A stretch of 48,615 nt of DNA from Bacteroidales bacterium (GTDB lineage: Bacteria > Bacteroidota > Bacteroidia > Bacteroidales > UBA3824), in NCBI GenBank assembly GCA_016293845.1, contig JAEDDH010000026.1, forward strand, positions 1 through 48,615. The letters run 5' to 3'. This document shows, one piece after another, positions 1-7,729 of the stretch. The stretch's first letter is position 1; each line of letters begins with the position of its first letter. A program made the translations under genes and the position numbers. Under the pieces are notes generated by a model. The model had not been told where the DNA came from. It made no database searches and was given only the letters and a program-made list of their open reading frames with translations.

Positions 1-2
1 CC

Positions 3-1592
3 AACCTTATGGACTATGCCGAGGGTGACGAACTTTGGCATTTTCAATGGGATCAGATACAAGACCCAAGCAGAGTTTGGATGAAGTGGAATAAGGATGA
101 AGAAGAGGGAGAGAATTTATCTTTAACAGGAAAGTTCTACGCAGTGTTAAACGGAGATAAAAAATACAGATTGTATGATAAAAGTGAAATAACTATATTA
201 GCAGGAATAGATGTTGATATTAACTTTTTAGCAGACGAGTATATCTATAATTTGCAGAAATCCTCGCTTATAACAAGTAGTATCACTTTTGATAGCATAA
301 ATATTGTTGCTGCTGGGGAATTGGGTATACCATTAGAATGGGATATAATCAACCAAGATGGTGAAACAATGAATACAACGCTATTACCACCTGGTAAATA
401 TATTATCAAAACAAAAATTTCACACTATTATCGTTTTGTTTACAACAAAGGCAAGCTAATTAAATTTAAAAGTGGTGACTTACAGAAGCTTTCTGAGCCA
501 GTAACTATTACTTTCAAATTAACCGTTGCCACTCAACCTGTTGTGCGTTTAGAACCGTATGATAGAGTAAATTTTTATTTAGACTTTGGCTATGATGATG
601 CACTTGTAGAGGAAAAACAAAAAGCAGGTCATTATTTGGAAGAAACTATCGCTGGTCAGAAATATTATGTCCCGTGGATGAATATTAAGCCAAATGTGAA
701 ATCAAAATTGAAACTTAACTTTCTTTATGATGAATTATTTGTGTCAAAAATCAAAGTTGGCATACCACAACTCACCACAGATAAATCTTTAAATAATCAA
801 ACCAACTACAACAAGGAATATTCATTATATTTCCTATTGAAAGCTGATAATGGGATTTTAATTAATGGGCTTGAAAGTTTATATGTTACTATAGAAAGTT
901 TAAATGAACCAATAATTGTTTCTGCTGACAAAGAGACTTCTGGATTTATTGATATCCATGCTGTTGATAAATTTTCAAAAATGGTTTCAAAAGCTGGTCG
1001 GTTACAAATAGATTGTAGAAATTTGAAGACAATAGGAACAATTCGTGTTATAAAAACAAAACGCAAATGTGAAAATGATTATCCAGATGTTGATCCCAAT
1101 AAAGCACTTGAACTAATCAATAAGTATTACAAACAAGCTGCCGTTAATTTTGAATTAGATAATAAACCAATTGATTCGTTAACTATACCTAAAGGTATGA
1201 ATGACATAATTAATGCAGCTGATTTAGCAAAATATTATAAATGTAATGATGATGGTAATATTTATTATTGCTTTTTTGTTTCACGACCTGATTCAGTATA
1301 CGAAGATAGTAAACTTATACCAAATACCAATGTGGGTAACACATCTAAAATTGGAGGACATTCTTTGCGGATATATTTAACTGAAAATGCTCCTTTAGAT
1401 AAAGTACAAGTAACGATGGTGCACGAATTGGGACACGCGCTCGGTTTGTATCACACATTTTCTACAAATAATCACAAAATACAGGCTATCAACAAATATG
1501 GCACAACTTGTATAATGGATTATGAGTATGTTTATACCAATCATAGACAATTATTTTATAAATATCAAATAGAGAAAATATATAAAAGGTAA
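3..1592 (+). CDS. Secreted-type metzincin zinc metalloprotease, 5' end outside the window
   Basis: The frame is open through the left edge of the window, so the N-terminus is missing. Numbering from the ATG at base 9, the C-terminus carries the metzincin zinc-binding motif HELGHALGLYH at residues 472-482 (ligands H472, H476, H482; catalytic E473). A Met-turn, CIMDY, follows at residues 501-505. This is the arrangement of M10/M12-like metzincins. Residues from about 30 to 350 are beta-rich, with no family I recognise. The first codons read NLMDY, followed by a WHFQWDQIQ stretch. This looks like the Met-turn and last helix of a second, upstream catalytic domain, because the real C-terminus has the same order (CIMDY, then FYKYQIEKI). 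The substrate is unknown. The next gene starts 5 bases downstream and is probably co-transcribed. The protease assignment is firm; the location and the double-domain reading are inferred. Confidence 0.8.
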   Translation, partial: NLMDYAEGDELWHFQWDQIQDPSRVWMKWNKDEEEGENLSLTGKFYAVLNGDKKYRLYDKSEITILAGIDVDINFLADEYIYNLQKSSLITSSITFDSINIVAAGELGIPLEWDIINQDGETMNTTLLPPGKYIIKTKISHYYRFVYNKGKLIKFKSGDLQKLSEPVTITFKLTVATQPVVRLEPYDRVNFYLDFGYDDALVEEKQKAGHYLEETIAGQKYYVPWMNIKPNVKSKLKLNFLYDELFVSKIKVGIPQLTTDKSLNNQTNYNKEYSLYFLLKADNGILINGLESLYVTIESLNEPIIVSADKETSGFIDIHAVDKFSKMVSKAGRLQIDCRNLKTIGTIRVIKTKRKCENDYPDVDPNKALELINKYYKQAAVNFELDNKPIDSLTIPKGMNDIINAADLAKYYKCNDDGNIYYCFFVSRPDSVYEDSKLIPNTNVGNTSKIGGHSLRIYLTENAPLDKVQVTMVHELGHALGLYHTFSTNNHKIQAINKYGTTCIMDYEYVYTNHRQLFYKYQIEKIYKR

Positions 1593-1597
1593 CTGAT

Positions 1598-2188
1598 ATG
1601 AAACAGATTATTATCTCGTTATTGTTGACCGTGTTGTTGTTGCCGGTATTCGGACAAACTGATACTTCGGAAATTATACGGAAATGCAAGTATAAAAAAT
1701 CTCAGTCATTTTCGCAACAAGAGCAAAATATAAAAACACTACGATCTATTTTTACTCAAGACTCTTATAGAATGATAACAAAATACTTATTGTCAGACTG
1801 CTACGAACGTATCAATCTTACAGAACTTGATGACAATTTGCTGTACGATTCCTTACCGTATAGAAATCAAGATACAATTCCCGAGAATGATAAGGATACA
1901 ATAGTTTTTGAAGTACTAGACCCACGCTTGTTGGAATTAGAAGAAAAAAGAATTATGGAAGAAAGGACAAGAGATCGTTGGGTTCGGAGATATATTTATA
2001 ATGATGCCGAATCTTGTATAAGAAGGCTCCACAATCCAGAAATTGAAGCATTGAGTAACGAATATCTTGATGCATATTACGAAACAGATTCAAATAAACA
2101 CTATAAAGCATCCAAAAACATTCGCAAAAGAATGTATAAATGGATGAAGACAAATTATGGCAATTATATTTTCCCTAATGACAATTGA
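1598..2188 (+). CDS. Small secreted protein of unknown function
   Basis: This 196-residue protein begins with a clear signal peptide (MKQIIISLLLTVLLLPVFGQ, with cleavage probably after the GQ). I do not recognise the mature part. It is highly charged, with a glutamate/arginine-rich helical segment around residues 105-150 and little hydrophobicity, so it is probably a soluble periplasmic or exported protein. The start lies 5 bases after the stop of the metalloprotease gene, and no promoter is visible in between. The two genes therefore probably form one transcript, and this protein could be a partner of the protease. That functional link is inference from position only. Confidence 0.7.
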   Translation: MKQIIISLLLTVLLLPVFGQTDTSEIIRKCKYKKSQSFSQQEQNIKTLRSIFTQDSYRMITKYLLSDCYERINLTELDDNLLYDSLPYRNQDTIPENDKDTIVFEVLDPRLLELEEKRIMEERTRDRWVRRYIYNDAESCIRRLHNPEIEALSNEYLDAYYETDSNKHYKASKNIRKRMYKWMKTNYGNYIFPNDN

Positions 2189-2223
2189 TGAGAGATATTA
2201 AAAAGAATCAACGATTTATAACT

Positions 2224-2457
2224 ATGAAGGTATTCCCATTGATAATTCTATTATCAACGGCTCTTTCTGTCTCCGCCCAAGACATCGAAACCATAAAGAA
2301 CGCCAAGCCCATACAAGCCTCGGGAGCACTCATCTACCAAAAATGCCGCATTGCCATTCAACAGGTTTTCGCTAAGTCCCACATACAAAGGATACACGCT
2401 CTATCTTGGCTACACCTGCCTTCCAGTCTACTTTGCTCCTTTTGTGTAGTAGGTTAA
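2224..2457 (+). pseudogene. Remnant of an outer-membrane protein gene (signal peptide plus frameshifted fragment)
   Basis: The open frame starts with a good signal peptide (MKVFPLIILLSTALSVSAQ) and continues to about 2330, then turns into unlikely protein (Cys/His/Ser-rich). From about 2327 the neighbouring frame instead reads STKNAALPFNRFSLSPTYKG and then YTLYLGYT, ending at a TAG at 2447-2449. That stretch (FNRFSLSPTYK...LGYT) has the look of the N-terminal part of a Bacteroidetes outer-membrane beta-barrel protein. The gene therefore seems to have suffered an internal deletion with frame change and has lost its C-terminal bulk, because the maf promoter begins only a few bases later. A longer ORF start at 2185-2188 overlaps the previous stop, but the signal peptide argues for 2224. 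The parent family is inferred by eye. Confidence 0.55.
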
Positions 2458-2463
2458 AAAAGT

Positions 2464-2494
2464 TTTGTATTCTCCGAAACAATCGCTATTTTTG
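2464..2494 (+). promoter_or_regulatory. Bacteroidetes-type promoter of the maf-pyrC-mutS cluster
   Basis: TTTG at 2464-2467, exactly 19 bases, then TATTTTTG at 2487-2494. This matches the Bacteroidetes consensus TTTG-N19-TAnnTTTG. It lies about 28 bases upstream of the maf ATG and is the only promoter visible before mutS. Confidence 0.8.
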
Positions 2495-2521
2495 CGCTAA
2501 ACAAATTTAATTACACAACTA

Positions 2522-3124
2522 ATGTCCACATTAAACGACAGATTAAAAAACTACAATATAATCCTTGCATCGAAATCGCCGCGCAGACGGGAAATTTTAA
2601 AAATGCTCGGCGTTGATTTCAAGGTAGTTGTCAAAGATACCGACGAAACTTTCCCTCCCGAATTGCAAGGCGGAGCAATCCCCGAGCATATAGCCGTGCT
2701 CAAAGCCTCGGCTTTCGATTCCGAATTGCAGTCTATGCCTGATAATACAATCATTATCGCCTCTGACACAATAGTTTATATCGACAATAAAGTAATAGGC
2801 AAACCCAAAGGTCGCGAGGGTGCTATCGAGATGTTGAAAACCCTTTCGGGACGATGCCATCAGGTGTTGACGGGTGTCTGCATCAAAACCAAGGACAGAC
2901 AACGCTCGTTTTTTGCCGAATCAAAAGTGTGGTTCAGAGAACTCTCCGACGATGAAATCATCTATTACGTAGATAATTACCAACCGTTCGACAAAGCCGG
3001 AGCATACGCTGTGCAAGAGTGGATTGGCGCAGCGGCTATTGCCAAAATCGAGGGCAGTTATTATAATGTAATGGGTTTGCCGAGCCAAATGCTCTACAAC
3101 GAACTTTTAAAATTTATTTCATAA
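2522..3124 (+). CDS. maf: Maf-family nucleoside triphosphate pyrophosphatase
   Basis: This 200-residue protein matches the Maf/YhdE/YceF family, which hydrolyses non-canonical or methylated nucleoside triphosphates (dTTP/UTP or m7GTP depending on the subgroup) to the monophosphate and pyrophosphate, as house-cleaning enzymes in the cytoplasm. Seen directly: the N-terminal signature ASKSPRRR at residues 16-23, SDTIV at 81-85 with the catalytic Asp82, GKPKG at 93-97, and the C-terminal block DKAGAYAVQEW...IEGSYYNVMGLP. The length is normal for the family. The stop codon overlaps the pyrC start (TAATG), which suggests translational coupling. The subgroup specificity (dTTP/UTP type is likely from the DKAGAYAVQ block) is inferred. 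Confidence 0.95.
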   Translation: MSTLNDRLKNYNIILASKSPRRREILKMLGVDFKVVVKDTDETFPPELQGGAIPEHIAVLKASAFDSELQSMPDNTIIIASDTIVYIDNKVIGKPKGREGAIEMLKTLSGRCHQVLTGVCIKTKDRQRSFFAESKVWFRELSDDEIIYYVDNYQPFDKAGAYAVQEWIGAAAIAKIEGSYYNVMGLPSQMLYNELLKFIS

Positions 3125-4482
3125 TGGCGCACAAAACACTGATTTCTAATGCAATAGTTGTTAACGAGGGTCGCACTTTCAAAGGCTCGGTGCTTGTAGA
3201 AGACGACCGCATAGCGCAAATTATAGAATACGGCAATGGCAATGAGAGTCTTTCGGGCATTAACGATGAGTTTGACGCTTCGGGACTATTGCTATTTCCT
3301 GGATTTATCGACACTCACGTGCATTTTCGCGAGCCGGGACTTACCCACAAGGCGGATATTTTTTCAGAATCGCGAGCAGCCGTGGCAGGAGGAGTTACCT
3401 CCGTTTGCGAAATGCCAAACACCAAGCCGCCAACCACCTCTGCCGCACTTCTCGACGATAAATTCCGCATTGCAGCCAAAAATTCTGCGGTTAACTACTC
3501 GTTTTTTGCCGGCGCCACCAACGATAATTTTGATGAATTGATGAAACTTGATTTCACCAAAGTGTGTGGCATTAAGGTGTTTATGGGTTCGTCTACGGGT
3601 AATATGCTGGTAGACAGCGATGAAGCCTTGCAAAACTTGTTTTCAAATAGTCCCGCCACCATTGCCGTGCATTGCGAAGATGAGGCTGTTATCAAGGCAG
3701 AAACCGAACGTTTTAAGGTTCTCTATCCCGATGGCAACGCTCCGTTTACTATTCATCAGCACGTGCGCAACGCCAAGGCTTGCTACGAAAGCACTCAGAA
3801 GGCTGTGAAACTTGCCGAAGACACCGGCGCACATCTCCACGTAACGCATATTTCTACCAAGCGCGAATTAGAACTTTTTGAGGATATTCCATTGACCAAC
3901 AAGCATATAACAGCCGAGGCGTGCATACCTCACCTTTGGTTCGACGACGACGACTATCTTACACGCACCTACCGCATTAAGTGTAATCCGTCGATTAAGA
4001 GTCGTCGCGACCGCAATAATCTGCGTAAGGCGTTGAATACCAATCTTATCGACAGCGTTGCCACCGACCACGCACCGCACCTGCTCAGCGAAAAAGACCA
4101 ACCTTATTTTCTTTCGCCGTCGGGTATGCCGAGTGTGCAGTTTTCGTCTACCATAATGATGGAATTGGTGCAGCAAGGCATTATCACTCTGCCTGTTATG
4201 GCTCAAAAAATGTGTCACGCGCCAGCCACTATTTTTGGTATTCAAGAGCGTGGCTTTATACGCGAAGGTTATTATGCTGATTTTGCGTTGATTAACCCCA
4301 AACAACGTGTCCGCATCACCGACAAAGATGTTGTAAGCAAATGCGGTTGGACACCATTCAACGGACTTATGTTTGGTTCGCAACCCGTTGCCACAATGGT
4401 AAACGGTAAGTTTATTTTTATCAACGGACGCATTTACGATACGCAATCAGCTATGCAGTTGAAATTTAACAACAAAAGATAA
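3124..4482 (+). CDS. pyrC: Dihydroorotase
   Basis: Dihydroorotase cyclises N-carbamoyl-aspartate to dihydroorotate, the third step of de novo pyrimidine synthesis. The 452-residue length fits the amidohydrolase class. Zinc ligands and catalytic residues visible in order are: DTHVHFREPG (H65, H67, substrate-binding R69), the lysine that is carboxylated in this family in IKVFMGSS (K151), HCED (H183), HVTH (H239, H242), and ATDHAPH (D315). MPNTKPPT at 98-105 is also typical. Its ATG overlaps the maf stop by one base, and a lipoprotein gene follows 6 bases after its end, so it belongs to the same transcription unit. An allantoinase is the nearest alternative, but the motif set and the lack of any ureide genes favour PyrC. 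Confidence 0.93.
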   Translation: MAHKTLISNAIVVNEGRTFKGSVLVEDDRIAQIIEYGNGNESLSGINDEFDASGLLLFPGFIDTHVHFREPGLTHKADIFSESRAAVAGGVTSVCEMPNTKPPTTSAALLDDKFRIAAKNSAVNYSFFAGATNDNFDELMKLDFTKVCGIKVFMGSSTGNMLVDSDEALQNLFSNSPATIAVHCEDEAVIKAETERFKVLYPDGNAPFTIHQHVRNAKACYESTQKAVKLAEDTGAHLHVTHISTKRELELFEDIPLTNKHITAEACIPHLWFDDDDYLTRTYRIKCNPSIKSRRDRNNLRKALNTNLIDSVATDHAPHLLSEKDQPYFLSPSGMPSVQFSSTIMMELVQQGIITLPVMAQKMCHAPATIFGIQERGFIREGYYADFALINPKQRVRITDKDVVSKCGWTPFNGLMFGSQPVATMVNGKFIFINGRIYDTQSAMQLKFNNKR

Positions 4483-4488
4483 AACTTT

Positions 4489-5058
4489 ATGAAAAAACAC
4501 ATCTCATTAGCATTTATTTCGGCGGTAGCATTAACCGCTGTTTTTCAATCGTGTAACACCACACCTCAACCCGCCGAGGCTCGTGTGGATACCGTTGTAG
4601 TGGTAGAAAATCCCGCCTACGCCGAAACCGCCACATATATCGAAGCCGCTCCTGGCAAATCAGTGGTGATTGCCAACCCAATAACATATCAGTTTAACGT
4701 TAAAAACTACAACCCCGACGACGATTGGACCGCCGAGTGCCTTTCTCACACCAATATCGACGCTCTTGCAGCCTGTGTGTTTCAGGCAGTTATCAAAGGT
4801 CGCCTAAAAGCCTACGACTATTATTCTGAGCAGGAAATGTCGGTGGCAGATATTAAGAAAATGGACAAAGAGCGCAGCCGCAAGTCGATAGGACAGATTC
4901 AGTTTGAAGAAGAGTGGTTTTTCGACGAGAAAAATTTGAAGTTTTACAAAAAGGTTAAGGCATTGACTTGGGGCTACGAAGCTCACCCGGGTACCAACGA
5001 AAACGGTTTTAATCCGGCATTCCGTGTGGTTTTCCCCGACAATGACTCAACCAAATAA
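4489..5058 (+). CDS. Lipoprotein of unknown function, weakly GldN-like
   Basis: The 189-residue product has a lipoprotein signal peptide ending in a lipobox VFQSC (Cys22), followed by a Thr/Pro/Glu-rich linker. The folded part (about residues 65-185) contains short conserved-looking elements: NIDALAACVFQAVIKGRLKAYDYY, then an EEEWFFDEKNLKFYKKVKAL segment. In order and flavour this resembles the domain of gliding/type IX secretion proteins GldN/PorN (a helix leading to YD, then a W.FDK...V.I block), but the match is weak. I treat the function as unknown. It sits between pyrC (6-base gap) and mutS (26-base gap) on the same strand and is probably co-transcribed with them. It is likely anchored in the outer membrane or facing the periplasm. 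Confidence 0.75.
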   Translation: MKKHISLAFISAVALTAVFQSCNTTPQPAEARVDTVVVVENPAYAETATYIEAAPGKSVVIANPITYQFNVKNYNPDDDWTAECLSHTNIDALAACVFQAVIKGRLKAYDYYSEQEMSVADIKKMDKERSRKSIGQIQFEEEWFFDEKNLKFYKKVKALTWGYEAHPGTNENGFNPAFRVVFPDNDSTK

Positions 5059-5084
5059 TTATATTTTAATATAAGGTATCACAA

Positions 5085-7727
5085 GTGGCAGCAACAGCAA
5101 GAACGCCTCTTATGAGGCAGTACAACGAAATCAAAGGACGTTACCCCGACGCAATTTTGCTTTTCCGCGTGGGCGATTTTTACGAAACTTTTTGCAGCGA
5201 CGCCGTTAAAACGTCTGAAATTCTTGGTATTACGCTTACCAAACGTGCTGGCGACCCTCTTGCAGGATTTCCGTATCACGCTCTCGACAACTACCTTCCA
5301 CGCCTTGTGCGTGCGGGTCAGCGTGTGGCCATCTGCGAACAGTTGGAAGATCCAAAACTCACCACAAAACTCGTAAAACGTGGTATCACTGAGTTGGTTA
5401 CGCCCGGAGTTTCTCTCAACGATAATGTGCTTGAAAACAAGTCGGACAATTTTGCTGCCTGCATCAACCTCGGCAAAGATAAGTCGGGAGTTGCGTTTTT
5501 GGATATCTCTACCGGCGTTTTTCTTGTGGCTGAGGGCAGTACCGACTATATCGACAAACTGCTTGCCTCTCTTATGCCCAAAGAGGTGCTTTACGAACGT
5601 GCTTGCAAAGAGCAGATTAACTCGCTTTTTGGTTCAAAATACTATTTTTATCCGCTCGAAGATTGGGCTTTTGTGCCCGACACTGCCCGCGAACGCCTTT
5701 TGCGGCAGTTTAGCACCACGTCGCTCAAAGGTTTTGGTATCGAGGATATGACAGCCGCCACCGTTGCTGCTGGCGCAATGCTGCATTACCTTGATATTAC
5801 GCAACATACGCAATTGAGCCACATTATGAAAATTTCGCCCTTAGACGAGGGTAAATATGTTTGGCTCGATAAGTTTACCGTGCGCAACTTGGAGATTTTC
5901 AATCCATTAAGTCCTTCGGGCAAAACTCTTTTGGATGTTATCGACAAAACGTCAAGTCCTCAGGGCGGACGCTGCCTAAAACATTGGCTTGCATTGCCTT
6001 TGCGCAATGTCAACCTTATCAACGAACGTTTGAATCTTACTCAGGCACTCGTTGACAATCAGGAACTGTTGGAAAATCTCCGAGCCTGTATGCGTCAAGT
6101 GGGCGATATGGAGCGACTTGCCTCTAAAATTGCTATGCAGCGTATCAATCCGCGCGAGGTTAACGCTATCAAGTTGGCTCTCATCAATATAGCCGAAATC
6201 AAAAGACTGCTCAACGCCGAAACTGCCAAAGGTGTAAACGTGTTTATGCCTCTGTGCGAGCAACTTAACCCTTGCTCCAACGTTTCGGAGCGCATTGCCC
6301 GCGAAATCAACGACGACCCGCCCGCAATGGTTCAGAAGTGCGGCGTTATCCGTCAGGGAGTTAGCGACGAACTCGACGACCTGCGTATGCTTTCTACCGA
6401 CAGCAAAGATTATCTTGCCAATATGCGCGAAAACCTTGTGCGTCAAACAGGTATCTCATCGCTCAAAATTGGCTACACCAATGTTTTTGGATATTATCTC
6501 GAAGTGCGCAACACTCACAAAGACAAAGTGCCCGACGATTGGACTCGCAAGCAAACTCTCACTGATGCAGAGCGTTACATTACGCCCGAACTCAAAGAGT
6601 ATGAGGAAAAAATTCTCAATGCGCAAGATCGTATGACCGAAATTGAGCAGCAAACCTTCAACTCCCTTGTGGCTTTTCTTGGACAGTATATCGAGATTTT
6701 TCAAGCCGATGCCAAACTTGTGGCAAAAATCGACTGTCTTGCATCGTTTGCGCAGGTTTCGATCGAAAACCACTACTGCCACCCACTTATCAACGATAGC
6801 GACTATATCAAAATTACCGAAGGCCGCCATCCTGTTATCGAAAAACAGTTGCCCGTGGGCGAACCGTATATTCCAAATGATGTGTTTTTAGACTCTGAAA
6901 ACCAACAGATTATGATGATTACAGGTCCAAATATGGCGGGTAAATCTGCTTTGTTGCGTCAAACGGCACTAATAATGTTGCTTGCCCAAGTAGGTTGTTT
7001 TGTGCCTGCCAAGGCTGTGGAGGCGGGCTTTATCGACAAGATTTTTACACGTGTGGGCGCGTCAGACAATATTTCGAGTGGCGAATCCACCTTTATGGTA
7101 GAGATGAACGAAGCGGCAGGAATCCTCAACAATATCACCCCTCGCAGTCTTGTGCTCTTCGACGAACTCGGTCGCGGAACATCTACCTACGACGGTATTT
7201 CTATTGCACAGGCTATTGTGGAGTATATTCACGAGTTTCCCAATGCCAAAGCCAAAACAATGTTTGCCACCCATTACCACGAGTTGAACGATATGCAGGA
7301 GACATTTCACCGTATAAAAAACTACAACGTTTCGGTAAAAGAAATCGACGGCAAAGTGATTTTTATGCGCAAACTTGTCACCGGCGGCAGCGAACACAGT
7401 TTTGGTATACACGTGGCAAAACTCGCCGGAATGCCTCCCGTGGTTGTAGCCCGTGCCAACGAAATTATGAAAGAACTTGAATCGGGCAGCCGAGGAGCGG
7501 CACTTTCTACCCCTCAGTCTTCTGCACCAGAGGTAAAAGGAGTAAAAGAATCCACCAAACCAAAATCCAAAGCAACCGACGGTATACAATTGAGTTTCTT
7601 CAACTTAGAAGACCCCGTATTAATGCAAATCCGCGACGAAATCCGCAAAATCGACATCAACTCCCTCACACCCATCGAGGCGCTCAACAAGTTGAACGAT
7701 ATCAAGAAGATATGCGGATTGAAATAG
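5085..7727 (+). CDS. mutS: DNA mismatch repair protein MutS
   Basis: The 880-residue MutS1-type protein recognises mismatches and small loops and recruits MutL. The N-terminal mismatch-binding F-x-E motif is present (F32-Y33-E34 in VGDFYETF). The C-terminal ATPase has Walker A GPNMAGKS at 614-621, Walker B with signature DELGRGTSTYDG starting at D693, and a downstream FATHYHEL. A C-terminal helix-turn-helix tail follows a low-complexity linker (about 805-830). The start is a GTG at 5085, placed right before the conserved TPLMRQY N-terminus; no better ATG lies upstream. It is the last gene of the maf-pyrC-lipoprotein-mutS run. Only two bases separate its stop from the convergent OmpA-like gene, leaving no room for a terminator between them. 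Confidence 0.97.
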   Translation: MAATARTPLMRQYNEIKGRYPDAILLFRVGDFYETFCSDAVKTSEILGITLTKRAGDPLAGFPYHALDNYLPRLVRAGQRVAICEQLEDPKLTTKLVKRGITELVTPGVSLNDNVLENKSDNFAACINLGKDKSGVAFLDISTGVFLVAEGSTDYIDKLLASLMPKEVLYERACKEQINSLFGSKYYFYPLEDWAFVPDTARERLLRQFSTTSLKGFGIEDMTAATVAAGAMLHYLDITQHTQLSHIMKISPLDEGKYVWLDKFTVRNLEIFNPLSPSGKTLLDVIDKTSSPQGGRCLKHWLALPLRNVNLINERLNLTQALVDNQELLENLRACMRQVGDMERLASKIAMQRINPREVNAIKLALINIAEIKRLLNAETAKGVNVFMPLCEQLNPCSNVSERIAREINDDPPAMVQKCGVIRQGVSDELDDLRMLSTDSKDYLANMRENLVRQTGISSLKIGYTNVFGYYLEVRNTHKDKVPDDWTRKQTLTDAERYITPELKEYEEKILNAQDRMTEIEQQTFNSLVAFLGQYIEIFQADAKLVAKIDCLASFAQVSIENHYCHPLINDSDYIKITEGRHPVIEKQLPVGEPYIPNDVFLDSENQQIMMITGPNMAGKSALLRQTALIMLLAQVGCFVPAKAVEAGFIDKIFTRVGASDNISSGESTFMVEMNEAAGILNNITPRSLVLFDELGRGTSTYDGISIAQAIVEYIHEFPNAKAKTMFATHYHELNDMQETFHRIKNYNVSVKEIDGKVIFMRKLVTGGSEHSFGIHVAKLAGMPPVVVARANEIMKELESGSRGAALSTPQSSAPEVKGVKESTKPKSKATDGIQLSFFNLEDPVLMQIRDEIRKIDINSLTPIEALNKLNDIKKICGLK

Positions 7728-7729
7728 GC

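Noticed and set aside
3868..4446. 192-residue ORF antisense to pyrC, and similar antisense ORFs in mutS, proS and the nuclease gene
   Set aside because: They overlap well-conserved genes fully, have no promoter or family features, and reflect codon bias of the sense strand.
4489..5058. GldN/PorN as a firm identification
   Set aside because: The resemblance is limited to short stretches and the neighbouring genes are not gldK, gldL or gldM; kept as unknown lipoprotein.
6995..7480. 161-residue plus-strand ORF inside mutS in another frame
   Set aside because: It is fully inside the conserved ATPase part of MutS; its Cys/Arg-rich composition is typical of a shadow frame.
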